A stretch of 64,000 nt of DNA from Klebsiella sp. BIGb0407 (lineage in GTDB: Bacteria; Pseudomonadota; Gammaproteobacteria; Enterobacterales; Enterobacteriaceae): the NCBI RefSeq assembly GCF_024807845.1, contig NZ_JANUEQ010000001.1:1296900-1360899 (forward strand). Direction: 5' to 3'. Below, piece by piece: positions 56,189 to 64,000 of the stretch. The stretch's first letter is position 1; each line of letters starts with the position of its first letter. A program made the position numbers and the translations under genes. Below the pieces are notes generated by a model that was given only the letters and a program-made list of their open reading frames with translations, did not search any database and was not told the DNA's origin.

Positions 56189-57877
56189 TTACTGTATAAG
56201 TAACCGAGCGCTGTTCACATTATGAGCGCCAACACGCGCCGCACTGTCATAGTTATAAATGTCAGCCCGGAAAGCAACATGCCCGTCTGCTCCACTAAAT
56301 GCTGTTAAATAATAAAGCATTACCGGCACATTCTGACGGATAGAGATAAACGTGGTATTGCCTTTATCAACCGTGCCGGAGATACGCGAAGCATTCCAGC
56401 CAACATCCTGTAATAGCATGCCTGCCAGCTCTGAGGCTTTATTGACACGCACACACCCAGAACTCAAAGCGCGAGCCTCACGACGGAATAAATTGTGATT
56501 AGGTGTGTCATGCAGATAAATCGACTCTGAATTTGGCATATTGAATTTGTAACGACCCAACGCATTATGCTGTCCGGGCTTCTGCTGGAAGCGGAAGGGT
56601 AAGTTTCGCTCGGTAATGGTGGACCAGTCCACCATCCAGGGATCGATACTTTCGGCATCCCTGCTCCAGCCCTGATAGATACTGTAACCCTGGCGTTCAA
56701 GATAACCCGGATCCTGGCGTACCTTAGGCAGGATATCTTTACGGGCCAAAGATTGCGGTACATTCCACGGAGGGTTCACCACTACATTATTCAATGCACT
56801 GCTCATTAACGGCGTTTTACGATCGGGCCGCCCGACAATAACACGTGACTGCAAAGCCTCATTACCGTTGAGATAATAGACTAATGAGTAGTCAGGGATA
56901 TTGACCATGATCCCGGTATCGACCTTATCGGGTAATAATCGCAAACGCTGAATATTTAAGGCGACAATCCCAGCACGTTGTTCGGGAGTCGCGTTCAACC
57001 AGAAGCGCGTCTGCGCACCAATAACGCCATCGGGCTCCAGCCCTTGCTGACGCTGGAACTGTTTGACACTCTCAACCAACTCCGGAGTATAGCCCTGAGT
57101 TTCGTCTATAATAAGTCCATTAACGGGGGCACTGACGCTACGCGCCAGGATTTCCCGTAATGCCGGAATATCGCCACTGAATTCACCAGGACGGAGCGTG
57201 ACTTTACCCTGTAACTGCGGCCAGGCCGCTGTCGGCTGCATCAGGGCATGTAACGACTGCCGCAAAGTCATATATTGCGGGTTTGTAGGGGCTAATAAGG
57301 CGATAAATGCAGAAGCATTCCCCAGGCTGATAGCCGTCTGCCATTGAGTCACAATCCCTTGCGGCGGAGCTTTCGGCTTATAGACCGACCCCCCATACAA
57401 CCAGCGCTCTCCCTCGGCGGGAATGCCCGAAATATAGTCCAGATATCCGAGCATCGCATCGGACAGGACAATATCACGTCCCAGCCCCTGTACGGAGGGA
57501 TGCGTCAGTTGTTCAACCCAATAGGCAAATTGCGGCTGAATACCGGCAATCGCCACTTCCGCCAGTTGTTGCGAAAAGGCCTGCATTGCGCCCTCTTCCT
57601 GCCACATTGGCTGCATATCACGACTGGCGTAAAGTTCAGATAAACTATTGAGATAGAGAGGAGTGTAACCCGCAGGCAGGCTGGCAAGAATTTGCGCCCG
57701 ACTTTGCTCAACCGTCAACGGTGTCACTACCGCGACCTGAGTATCGGCTGGTACCGGTAAGGTTTGTTCTGTCGTTGTCAGCATTTCGGCAAAGGCCTGT
57801 GAAACAGGAGCCAGCCCAAACAGCAGACTACAACCGATAACCATCCATTGAAGACTATTCACTTTTGCTATCAGCAT
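56189..57877 (-). CDS. ldtD: L,D-transpeptidase LdtD (YcbB)
   Basis: A 562-residue periplasmic enzyme with an N-terminal signal sequence (residues 1-30), a peptidoglycan-binding repeat ([30 protein letters not shown]) and a YkuD domain with HDTPNHNLF and the catalytic Cys475 in LSSGCVRVN. It makes 3-3 crosslinks in peptidoglycan. E. coli LdtD is 615 residues; the missing part is a linker before the binding repeat. In E. coli mukB follows; here an unrelated transporter operon does. Confidence 0.94.
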   Translation of the reverse strand: MLIAKVNSLQWMVIGCSLLFGLAPVSQAFAEMLTTTEQTLPVPADTQVAVVTPLTVEQSRAQILASLPAGYTPLYLNSLSELYASRDMQPMWQEEGAMQAFSQQLAEVAIAGIQPQFAYWVEQLTHPSVQGLGRDIVLSDAMLGYLDYISGIPAEGERWLYGGSVYKPKAPPQGIVTQWQTAISLGNASAFIALLAPTNPQYMTLRQSLHALMQPTAAWPQLQGKVTLRPGEFSGDIPALREILARSVSAPVNGLIIDETQGYTPELVESVKQFQRQQGLEPDGVIGAQTRFWLNATPEQRAGIVALNIQRLRLLPDKVDTGIMVNIPDYSLVYYLNGNEALQSRVIVGRPDRKTPLMSSALNNVVVNPPWNVPQSLARKDILPKVRQDPGYLERQGYSIYQGWSRDAESIDPWMVDWSTITERNLPFRFQQKPGQHNALGRYKFNMPNSESIYLHDTPNHNLFRREARALSSGCVRVNKASELAGMLLQDVGWNASRISGTVDKGNTTFISIRQNVPVMLYYLTAFSGADGHVAFRADIYNYDSAARVGAHNVNSARLLIQ

Positions 57878-58133
57878 CCAAGACTCCTTTCATTAATATG
57901 CCCGTCGTATTGCGCAGGATCTGTAACCTGAATGCTTCGAAGTGCTTACAGGTAGAGATCAGGCAACGGGCCAGTGATTCAGATAAATAAAAGTCGTCAG
58001 TACCTGTTCCAGTTAAAGGATATCAGGATTACCTTCAGTATAAGTCAAAGTCATTTAATCGTTCAAAGTAGATGACTAAGAAAACCTATATCTAGCACAC
58101 TTTGGTTATGGAGTACTGAAAAATAAAGATAAA

Positions 58134-58820
58134 TCAGCCTGTAACAGGTTTAAGCCAGGCGCGAATCATCTCGTAAACCTGCTGTTTATGCTGCCGTTGC
58201 CAGTTGGACGCCAGTAAATCGGTCTCAAACATCCAGGATATGGTGAAAGCATTCGATTTATGAAAGACACTCAGACTGACCAGAGTCACGTACAAATGTA
58301 ATGCATCAATACCCGGACGCAGGGTACCTTTTCGTTCTCCAAGCAGAATAAGTTCGGTTAATAAATCACGTATAGGAAACGACATAGCCTGAATTCTGGC
58401 AGAATGCTTCAGGGTTTCGGCTTTGTTGAGATTCTCCCATTGCAGTAAACATTGTAGTTCGCGATGCCGGGAAAAATGACTTTCGATAAAATCATACAGC
58501 TGTAATATCCCCTCAACTGAACCTGTCTGATGGATATCCAGTTTCAGTTTAAGCTCTTCACTGCGTAGCTGCCCGAGAACAAACTCCAGTACCTCAATAT
58601 AGAGATTCTGTTTGCTCTCAAAGTAGTGATAAATCATACGAATATTCACTCCGGCCAGGCCCGCGATGGCCTCAACACGCACACCACTGAATCCCTTATC
58701 GGCAAACTCCTGTAGCGCAATATCAAAAATACGTTGTCGGGTATTTTGCATCAACTGCTGCCGCTTAACCGCCACTCGTCGCTCAGTGGCAGTGAGTTCA
58801 CCCTGATTGCTATCTGGCAT
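58134..58820 (-). CDS. TetR/AcrR-family regulator
   Basis: A 228-residue regulator with an N-terminal TetR HTH: RQRIFDIALQEFADKGFSGVRVEAIAGLAGVNIRMIYHYFESKQNLYIEVLE (residues about 28-80 in several blocks). The helical C-terminal domain would bind the effector. It is the last gene of the importer operon, 15 bases after the permease stop, and likely controls the divergent promoter region with the palindromes at 63401 and 63521. Effector is probably a purine or pyrimidine derivative, by context only. Confidence 0.85.
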   Translation of the reverse strand: MPDSNQGELTATERRVAVKRQQLMQNTRQRIFDIALQEFADKGFSGVRVEAIAGLAGVNIRMIYHYFESKQNLYIEVLEFVLGQLRSEELKLKLDIHQTGSVEGILQLYDFIESHFSRHRELQCLLQWENLNKAETLKHSARIQAMSFPIRDLLTELILLGERKGTLRPGIDALHLYVTLVSLSVFHKSNAFTISWMFETDLLASNWQRQHKQQVYEMIRAWLKPVTG

Positions 58821-58835
58821 AATTATCCTCCGTTT

Positions 58836-59753
58836 TTAGCGCTGATAAGGCTGCGTCAAAGCAGCGGGTGCGGTTTGTCGCCCGATCAATCCCGCTACCG
58901 CTATCAGTGCCAGTAAATAAGGCAGCATAATTAATAGCGCTGTAGGGACCTGGATCCCGAGCAGAGGAAGTTGAAATTGTAATGCACTGGCGGCACCAAA
59001 TAGCAGACAAGCTAAAGCAGTACGGCCAATTTTCCAGTTGCCAAAAATAATGGCAGCAATCGCCAGATAGCCGGTGCCGTTAGTCATGCCTTCGGTGAAA
59101 GTGTGAATATTACCAATTGAAAGCAGACATCCTCCCGCCGCAGCCATCATCCCGGAAAAAATGACCGCACCATAACGCAGCCGAGTAACCGACAAACCAG
59201 ATTGATCGACGGCACGCGGTGAGACACCAACCGCATTAAGAGAGACGCCTAATGCGGTTCGGCGCATAACCACCGCACACAACAGTAATACCAGTAAGCC
59301 AGGATAAAATAGCCATACCTGGTTTAAGACTTCAGTCCCTAATAAGGGAATATCGCGTAGCAACGGCGGCGACCATTTATCCAGACCTGGGATAACTGCA
59401 TTTGACCGTGCGCCAAACATTTCCCGATAAGCCAGGGTTGTCGCTCCTAATGCCAGGATATTGATACCAATACCGGTGACGATTTGGTTGGCTCGTAATG
59501 TCACACTGAGAAAGGCCTGCAACAATGCCAGAGGGATCACTCCCAAGACACCAATCAGCAATCCCCATTCAGCACTGCCTGTCATACTGGCTCCCGCGAC
59601 CCCAAGAAAAGCGCCAGTGAGCATCATGCCTTCGACGCTCATATTCAATACGCCAGCGCGCTCACTGATAAGCTCACCCGCAGAAGCAATCATTAACGGC
59701 GCTGCCAGTCTAATAGATGATGCGGCAAAAATGGCCAGCAGTTCCATACTCAT
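58836..59753 (-). CDS. Nucleoside-type ABC importer permease 2
   Basis: A 305-residue membrane protein of the branched-chain/BmpD permease superfamily (YufQ/NupQ type), with about nine spans and conserved APLMIASAGELISERAGVLNMSVEGMML and GTGYLAIAAIIFGNW. It pairs with the permease upstream; start overlaps its stop by ATGA. Confidence 0.87.
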   Translation of the reverse strand: MSMELLAIFAASSIRLAAPLMIASAGELISERAGVLNMSVEGMMLTGAFLGVAGASMTGSAEWGLLIGVLGVIPLALLQAFLSVTLRANQIVTGIGINILALGATTLAYREMFGARSNAVIPGLDKWSPPLLRDIPLLGTEVLNQVWLFYPGLLVLLLCAVVMRRTALGVSLNAVGVSPRAVDQSGLSVTRLRYGAVIFSGMMAAAGGCLLSIGNIHTFTEGMTNGTGYLAIAAIIFGNWKIGRTALACLLFGAASALQFQLPLLGIQVPTALLIMLPYLLALIAVAGLIGRQTAPAALTQPYQR

Positions 59754-60844
59754 ACTTTTTCTCCTTTACGGGAGAGCCACAGAGTACTGCCCGCCAGAAT
59801 CAGAATAACGATAGCTTGCACCACCAGCACTAACGCTGCGGGAACCTGGGCCACCATTTCCATATTAATGCCACCGGAACGCATAAATCCGAATAACAAG
59901 GCGACGATGAATACGCCCGTTATCGAATTACGCGCCAGCAGACCGACAACGAGCCCGTCAAAACCGTAACCCGAGGAGAATCCTGCTTTGAGCGAGTATT
60001 GATCCCCCTGTAACATTATCGCGCCTGCCAGCCCGCCTAAAGCCCCCGCAATCGCTAGTGCGGCCACCACAGTCCAGGTAATAGCGATTCCGGCGCGCTT
60101 AGCGGCCTGCGGATTATATCCAACAGCCCGGAGTGAAAAACCAAAACGGGTTCGCGAAATTACTGCCGCCACCACAATACCCAGTACCAGAGTGATGGCC
60201 AGTCCGAGATGTATTCCCAGTCCACTGTCCGGCCACAGCAGGGGCAATTGTGTGGTTTCGGGAATGGTCAGAGATTCCGGTAGCGTCCCTCCGCTGGTCA
60301 TTGGCTGGCGCAGAAGGTCAACCGATTGCACACACCAGTAGAGTAGCCAGACGGCAATAAATGAGAGCAGTAACGTACTGATGACTTCATTAGTTCCGAG
60401 ACGGGCTTTCAGCCAGCCCGGAATAGCCCCCCAGACGCCTCCTGCCAGGGCTGCGCATAGCATCGGCACCATCCAGGCTAAACCATAGGGCAGGCCCTCA
60501 CAACCGCCGTACAGACTTATCGCGGTGGCGGTGATACCGCCTATGGCGATTTGCCCTTCGCCACCGACGTTAGTTAGTCGGGCTCGATTCGCGAGGACAA
60601 AACCGACACCTATCAGGGCAAATACCAGACTACGGTTAACCGACGCCCCGATAGCATAAGGTGAGCCCCAGGCTCCATCGGCAAATGCCTCCAGCGCTTC
60701 TGAGACCGGTACACCGAAGCTGAGGATCATGGCTATCGCCACGAATATGGCTGCCACAATAGCACCACTCATCACCAGTAAGGTGCGAATATGCGAGTGA
60801 GTGCGCCACTGGGCTGGCACGCGTTTTAGTAACTGATTATTCAT
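59750..60844 (-). CDS. Nucleoside-type ABC importer permease 1
   Basis: A 364-residue permease (YufP/NupP type) with the motifs NRSLVFALIGVGFVLANRARLTNVGGEGQI and GFDGLVVGLLARNS. ATG 60844 (MNNQLLKRVPAQW) overlaps the ATPase stop by ATGA, which decides it over an upstream in-frame codon. Forms the membrane channel with permease 2. Confidence 0.87.
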   Translation of the reverse strand: MNNQLLKRVPAQWRTHSHIRTLLVMSGAIVAAIFVAIAMILSFGVPVSEALEAFADGAWGSPYAIGASVNRSLVFALIGVGFVLANRARLTNVGGEGQIAIGGITATAISLYGGCEGLPYGLAWMVPMLCAALAGGVWGAIPGWLKARLGTNEVISTLLLSFIAVWLLYWCVQSVDLLRQPMTSGGTLPESLTIPETTQLPLLWPDSGLGIHLGLAITLVLGIVVAAVISRTRFGFSLRAVGYNPQAAKRAGIAITWTVVAALAIAGALGGLAGAIMLQGDQYSLKAGFSSGYGFDGLVVGLLARNSITGVFIVALLFGFMRSGGINMEMVAQVPAALVLVVQAIVILILAGSTLWLSRKGEKV

Positions 60845-62388
60845 GCCGCTTGTCCCGCCATCCATGCACCTATTGCCGCTCGATCGTGCTGTCCCCGCAG
60901 ACTGGTGCCAATAATTTTTCCCCGATAGAACACCACGACCCGATCCGCCACTGCCAGGACTTCATCCAGCTCGGATGAAATCAGCAAAACACCCACCCCG
61001 CGATCGCGGGCATCCTGAATATGGCGATAAACCGCCGCCACGGCCCCAACATCCAGACCGCGTGTTGGCTGGGCAGCCACCAGCAGAACCAGAGACTCCA
61101 GCGTTAGCTCTCGCGCCAGTACCGCTTTCTGCTGATTACCTCCCGACAGGCCACCAAAAGAGACATCGATTCCCGCGGCACGGATATCAAAACGAGTTAT
61201 CAGCGCCCGGGCAGCATCGCGCATTTTACGGCGTTGCAAAAAACCAAAGCAGGAATAGTGGTGCATATGATTAAGTAGCAGGTTTTCCGTCAGGCTCATC
61301 CCGGTAATACAACCTACGGCATGCCTGTCTTCCGGTACGATACCCACCCCAGCACGAGTCATTTGCTGCGGGGAAGCACCTGTCACCTCTTTTCCCGCAA
61401 CATAAACTTGCCCGTCGCTAAGCGGTAGCATACCGGCCAGTACTGCACCCAGCTCACTCTGACCGTTACCCTCCACACCGGCTATCGCTACAATCTCACC
61501 GCGATTCACCACCATGGTGCAATTATCGAGTCGGGTAGCGCCCAGCTCATCCCGTACGGTGAGCCCGTTAAGCTGCAATACCTCGTCATTCAATGCATAA
61601 CGTCTGGTATGCGGAGTCTCCACCACAGGAGTCAGGATCGGCATATTCACCTGCCCCGGACGTTCAATCATGGCGCGTACCAGACGCTCTATCTCCTGTG
61701 CAGGACAATCTGACGCCGTCACGACTCTGCCGCTCTGCAATACGGTGGCACGGGAGGCAATACGCTGAATTTCGGCCAGTTTATGGGTCACCAGTACCAC
61801 CGCACAGCCCAGGCTTGCTACCCGCTCACATACCTTCAGTAACGCACTGATTTCAGCGGGTAGCAGAACTGCAGTAGGTTCATCAAGGATCAATACGCCG
61901 GGGTCACGCAGCAGACATTTGACTATCTCCACGCGCTGACGCTCACCGACCGACAAAGCAGAAATTTTGGCCTGCAAATCCAGACTCAGCCCGAGACTTT
62001 GCAAGGTTTCCTGAATTCGTCGCTGCTGCTGACCATAGTCAATCCATCCTCGTGCCTGCCCCAGTAGCAGGTTATCGAGTACCGTGGCATTATCGACCAG
62101 GCTGAAATGCTGGTGCACCATCGCAATACCCGCCGTCAGTGCATCTTGCGGTTTCAAAGGTTTATAGGACTTGCCTGCGCGAAACATCACGCCACTATCA
62201 GGCTGATGTACGCCAAAAATAACGTTACACAGCGTTGATTTACCGGCCCCATTCTCACCTAACAGGCAATGAACCTCTCCAGGTAGCAGATCCAGGCTGA
62301 TACCGGATAATGCCTGGAAGGCACCAAAAAACTTATCAATACCCTGAAGTGATAGAGCAGGAACTGGCATGCCTTGAGCGTCAGCCAT
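60841..62388 (-). CDS. Nucleoside-type ABC importer ATPase (two domains)
   Basis: A 515-residue twin ABC protein like RbsA/YufO. First domain: GENGAGKST, SVGERQRVEIVK, LILDEPTAVLLP. Second domain has a degenerate Walker A (VEGNGQSE) and LSGGNQQKAVLARE followed by VAAQPTRGLD, as usual in this branch. It powers uptake through the two permeases. It starts four bases after the binding-protein stop. Confidence 0.9.
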   Translation of the reverse strand: MADAQGMPVPALSLQGIDKFFGAFQALSGISLDLLPGEVHCLLGENGAGKSTLCNVIFGVHQPDSGVMFRAGKSYKPLKPQDALTAGIAMVHQHFSLVDNATVLDNLLLGQARGWIDYGQQQRRIQETLQSLGLSLDLQAKISALSVGERQRVEIVKCLLRDPGVLILDEPTAVLLPAEISALLKVCERVASLGCAVVLVTHKLAEIQRIASRATVLQSGRVVTASDCPAQEIERLVRAMIERPGQVNMPILTPVVETPHTRRYALNDEVLQLNGLTVRDELGATRLDNCTMVVNRGEIVAIAGVEGNGQSELGAVLAGMLPLSDGQVYVAGKEVTGASPQQMTRAGVGIVPEDRHAVGCITGMSLTENLLLNHMHHYSCFGFLQRRKMRDAARALITRFDIRAAGIDVSFGGLSGGNQQKAVLARELTLESLVLLVAAQPTRGLDVGAVAAVYRHIQDARDRGVGVLLISSELDEVLAVADRVVVFYRGKIIGTSLRGQHDRAAIGAWMAGQAA

Positions 62389-62392
62389 GGGG

Positions 62393-63370
62393 TTATCCCT
62401 CCAGCACTTTAATTTTGCCGCTTTGAATATCTTGTTTGATTTGCTTTAACCTGGCATCTATTTCCGGGGTCGAGCTGCAAACAATCATATCGGACGCCTG
62501 AGGTCCCATGCCGAGGCCAAAGACTTTGTACCCTGGTTGCCAGGTCTTGTTCTCCAGCTGTTCAATGGCGTATTGCACCTGATAACCGACACCGGTGACG
62601 CTATAGCCAATATAGAGTGGGTCAGTACCACAACGCTCGGTGTAGCTGCCAATAATATGGGTGTTTTTCTCACGGGCGGCCTGCTCCATGCCGCGCAGGC
62701 CGAGATTAAGAATATGATAATGAACATCAGCGCCCTGTGAGATAGCCGCAAGTGTTGCTTCATGGGCTTTAGAGACATCATCAAAATCGCCGCTGTAGCT
62801 GACAAAATTTTGTACTTTCGGATTGATGTATTGAGCCCCTTTACCGAATTCTTTTCCGGCATTAACAATAGATGGGATCTCCATGCCTCCCACGTAGCTA
62901 ATTTTATCGGTTTTCGTCATCATCGCCGCCGCAGCGCCGGCAACAAAGGCGATTTCAGCCTGTTTGACGTCATACCCTGCCACGTTGGCTGGCATAGTCT
63001 GCATCTCATTGCCGCCGACAATCGAGAACTTCACCTTCGGGAACCGTTTGGCCACCTTCAATACTGCAGCCTGGGTTTGTCCGCCAACGCCAATAACCAA
63101 CTGGTTTTTGGTCGCCAGGTTGGTGAGTGCCTGTTCCATATCGGCGTAATTGATATTTTCAATGATCTGGGTTTTTAGCTTATCGCCAAACGTCTTTTGT
63201 GAAGCAACGACTCCTTCATAACCGGACTCCATCCATCCTTTGTCCATTTTTGAACCCGGGATCAATACGCCCACGCGCATCGCGTCAGAGGCCATGGCCT
63301 GCTGGGATACCAGCGCGCCGGTGAGCAGAGTAAAAGAAACAATCATACGAATTGATAAGACAGATGGCAT
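62393..63370 (-). CDS. BMP-family solute-binding protein
   Basis: A 325-residue periplasmic protein of the BMP (Med/PnrA) family with a Sec signal ending QQAMA and mature start near SDAMRVGVLIPGS. MDKGWMESGYEGV and VGGMEIPSIVNAGKEFGKGA are family signatures. There is no lipobox, as expected in a Gram-negative. Relatives bind purine nucleosides, so nucleobase or nucleoside uptake is likely. Confidence 0.88.
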   Translation of the reverse strand: MPSVLSIRMIVSFTLLTGALVSQQAMASDAMRVGVLIPGSKMDKGWMESGYEGVVASQKTFGDKLKTQIIENINYADMEQALTNLATKNQLVIGVGGQTQAAVLKVAKRFPKVKFSIVGGNEMQTMPANVAGYDVKQAEIAFVAGAAAAMMTKTDKISYVGGMEIPSIVNAGKEFGKGAQYINPKVQNFVSYSGDFDDVSKAHEATLAAISQGADVHYHILNLGLRGMEQAAREKNTHIIGSYTERCGTDPLYIGYSVTGVGYQVQYAIEQLENKTWQPGYKVFGLGMGPQASDMIVCSSTPEIDARLKQIKQDIQSGKIKVLEG

Positions 63371-63400
63371 GCTGGAACCCCTGGAGTGTGTAGTGGAGTA

Positions 63401-63414
63401 AGTAAGTTCTTACT
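63401..63414. promoter_or_regulatory. Palindromic operator candidate 1
   Basis: AGTAAG-TT-CTTACT is a perfect 6-bp-arm palindrome within GTAAGTAAGTTCTTACTGA, 30 bases upstream of the binding-protein start. Confidence 0.65.
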
Positions 63415-63520
63415 GAATGGATAATGCAAATTCAGTGCCAGCGCTGCGAAGAGTAAATAACCAAACGAATTAAAAAGAAGAGAGGCATCCTGGCATCTTT
63501 ATTGCCTGTGTCATGAGGTA

Positions 63521-63534
63521 AGTAAGTTTTTACT
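63521..63534. promoter_or_regulatory. Palindromic operator candidate 2
   Basis: AGTAAG-TT-TTTACT, one mismatch from candidate 1, with matching flanks (GTAAGTAAGTT.TTACTGA.TGG) exactly 120 bases away. It is upstream of the rightward hydrolase gene. Probably bound by the TetR-family protein. Confidence 0.65.
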
Positions 63535-63634
63535 GACTGGTTTTCATCAATTGCCCATCAGTTCAGTCAGTCAAAACGACAGGCTTTATTTAACCCCGAG
63601 AAAACGGGCCATCGCCCGACCAGGAGAACGCCTT

Positions 63635-64000
63635 ATGACTATACAATCAATACGAGAAACGACGGGCGTTGCCGCGCCACTGGGGACTTTCACCAATACC
63701 CGCTGGCATAGCGATGAGACCCAGGTAGATATGGTGGTTCCCAGCCGTGCACCGGTTATTACCACCCTGTCCAGCGAGCCACAAAATCTCAGAATAGACC
63801 TGAACCATACGGCTATTATCATTATTGATATGCAAAATGACTTCTGCACAGAGACGGGCTGGGTTGACCATATTGGAGGCAATTTTGCCGCAGATCGTGC
63901 GCCAATTGCACCATTACAACGCCTGTTGCCGGTATTGCGCGAACAGCAAGTTCCGGTTATCTGGGTGAACTGGGGTAACCGGCCTGATTTGGCCAATATG
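63635..64000 (+). CDS. Isochorismatase-family cysteine hydrolase, partial
   Basis: The first 122 residues are visible; the gene continues past the window. AIIIIDMQNDFCTETGW holds the catalytic Asp of the isochorismatase/nicotinamidase fold; the catalytic Lys and Cys would be beyond the edge. Such amidases include RutB and carbamoyl hydrolases. AGGAG lies before ATG 63635. Being divergent from a nucleoside-type importer with shared operators, it probably belongs to a catabolic operon for a pyrimidine or purine-like compound. Confidence 0.85.
   Translation, partial: MTIQSIRETTGVAAPLGTFTNTRWHSDETQVDMVVPSRAPVITTLSSEPQNLRIDLNHTAIIIIDMQNDFCTETGWVDHIGGNFAADRAPIAPLQRLLPVLREQQVPVIWVNWGNRPDLANM

Noticed and set aside
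56189-57877. LdtD as a truncated enzyme because it is about 50 residues shorter than in E. coli
   Set aside because: The difference is in the linker before the binding repeat; signal sequence, binding repeat and catalytic domain are complete.
63586-63996. A 136-residue minus-strand frame at the right edge
   Set aside because: It is antisense to the isochorismatase-family gene, which has a ribosome binding site and the DMQNDF motif.
1-64000. CRISPR array, insertion sequences, integrase or phage genes
   Set aside because: I saw no regularly spaced direct repeats, transposase or integrase motifs. The accessory segments carry no visible mobility genes.

Overview
The window is chromosomal DNA from a member of the Enterobacterales. 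Most of it is a core block in the same gene order as Escherichia coli near the terminus-proximal fabA/ompA/ompF region: yccA-tusE-yccX-rlmI-hspQ-yccU-mgsA-helD-yccF-yccS-sxy-sulA-ompA-matP-lonH-fabA-rmf-pqiCBA-uup-rlmL-ycbX-zapC-pyrD-ssuE, then pepN-pncB-asnS-ompF-aspC-gloC-ycbK-ldtD. The proteins are clearly diverged from E. coli and three segments are not part of that backbone, so it is not E. coli or a near relative. The genus cannot be fixed from the sequence.

Layout. (1) 1-8518, minus strand: a tightly overlapping operon of nine genes, the last cut by the window edge. It encodes a FabH/OleA-like ketosynthase III, two OleD-like NAD(P)H reductases, a metallo-beta-lactamase-fold hydrolase, a PaaK-type AMP-forming ligase, a PAP2 phosphatase, a sterol-desaturase-type hydroxylase and two fatty-acid desaturases. 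It looks like a specialised-lipid pathway. (2) 8683-11031: a polar amino-acid ABC importer (binding protein and two permeases, no ATPase here). (3) 11223-11446: two tandem identical tRNA-Ser(UGA) genes. (4) 11855-38748: core block, with a LexA box at sulA, FadR and FabR sites at fabA, and a small rmf gene.

(5) 39197-45450 is the most unusual part. It is visibly AT-rich and lies between ssuE and pepN, where E. coli carries ssuADCB. It holds a 22-residue Ile/Pro-rich peptide with a strong ribosome binding site, a perfect 12-bp hairpin just after its stop, three related proteins that each appear to join an N-terminal PqqD/RRE-like domain to a C-terminal heme-oxygenase-like metal oxidase (HDO) domain, a class III aminotransferase and an MFS transporter. 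The enzyme genes are closely spaced or overlap. I read this as a candidate ribosomally made, post-translationally modified peptide (RiPP) pathway. The first two oxidases keep the metal-ligand pattern; the third has lost two ligands and may be a partner protein.

(6) 45506-57877: core block again. (7) 58134-64000: in place of the mukFEB genes next to ldtD in E. coli there is a nucleoside-type (BMP family) ABC importer operon ending in a TetR-family regulator, divergent from an isochorismatase-family hydrolase cut by the window edge. The intergenic region has two near-identical palindromes exactly 120 bases apart, likely operators.

All family calls come from reading motifs and remembered homologues. 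No database search was run.
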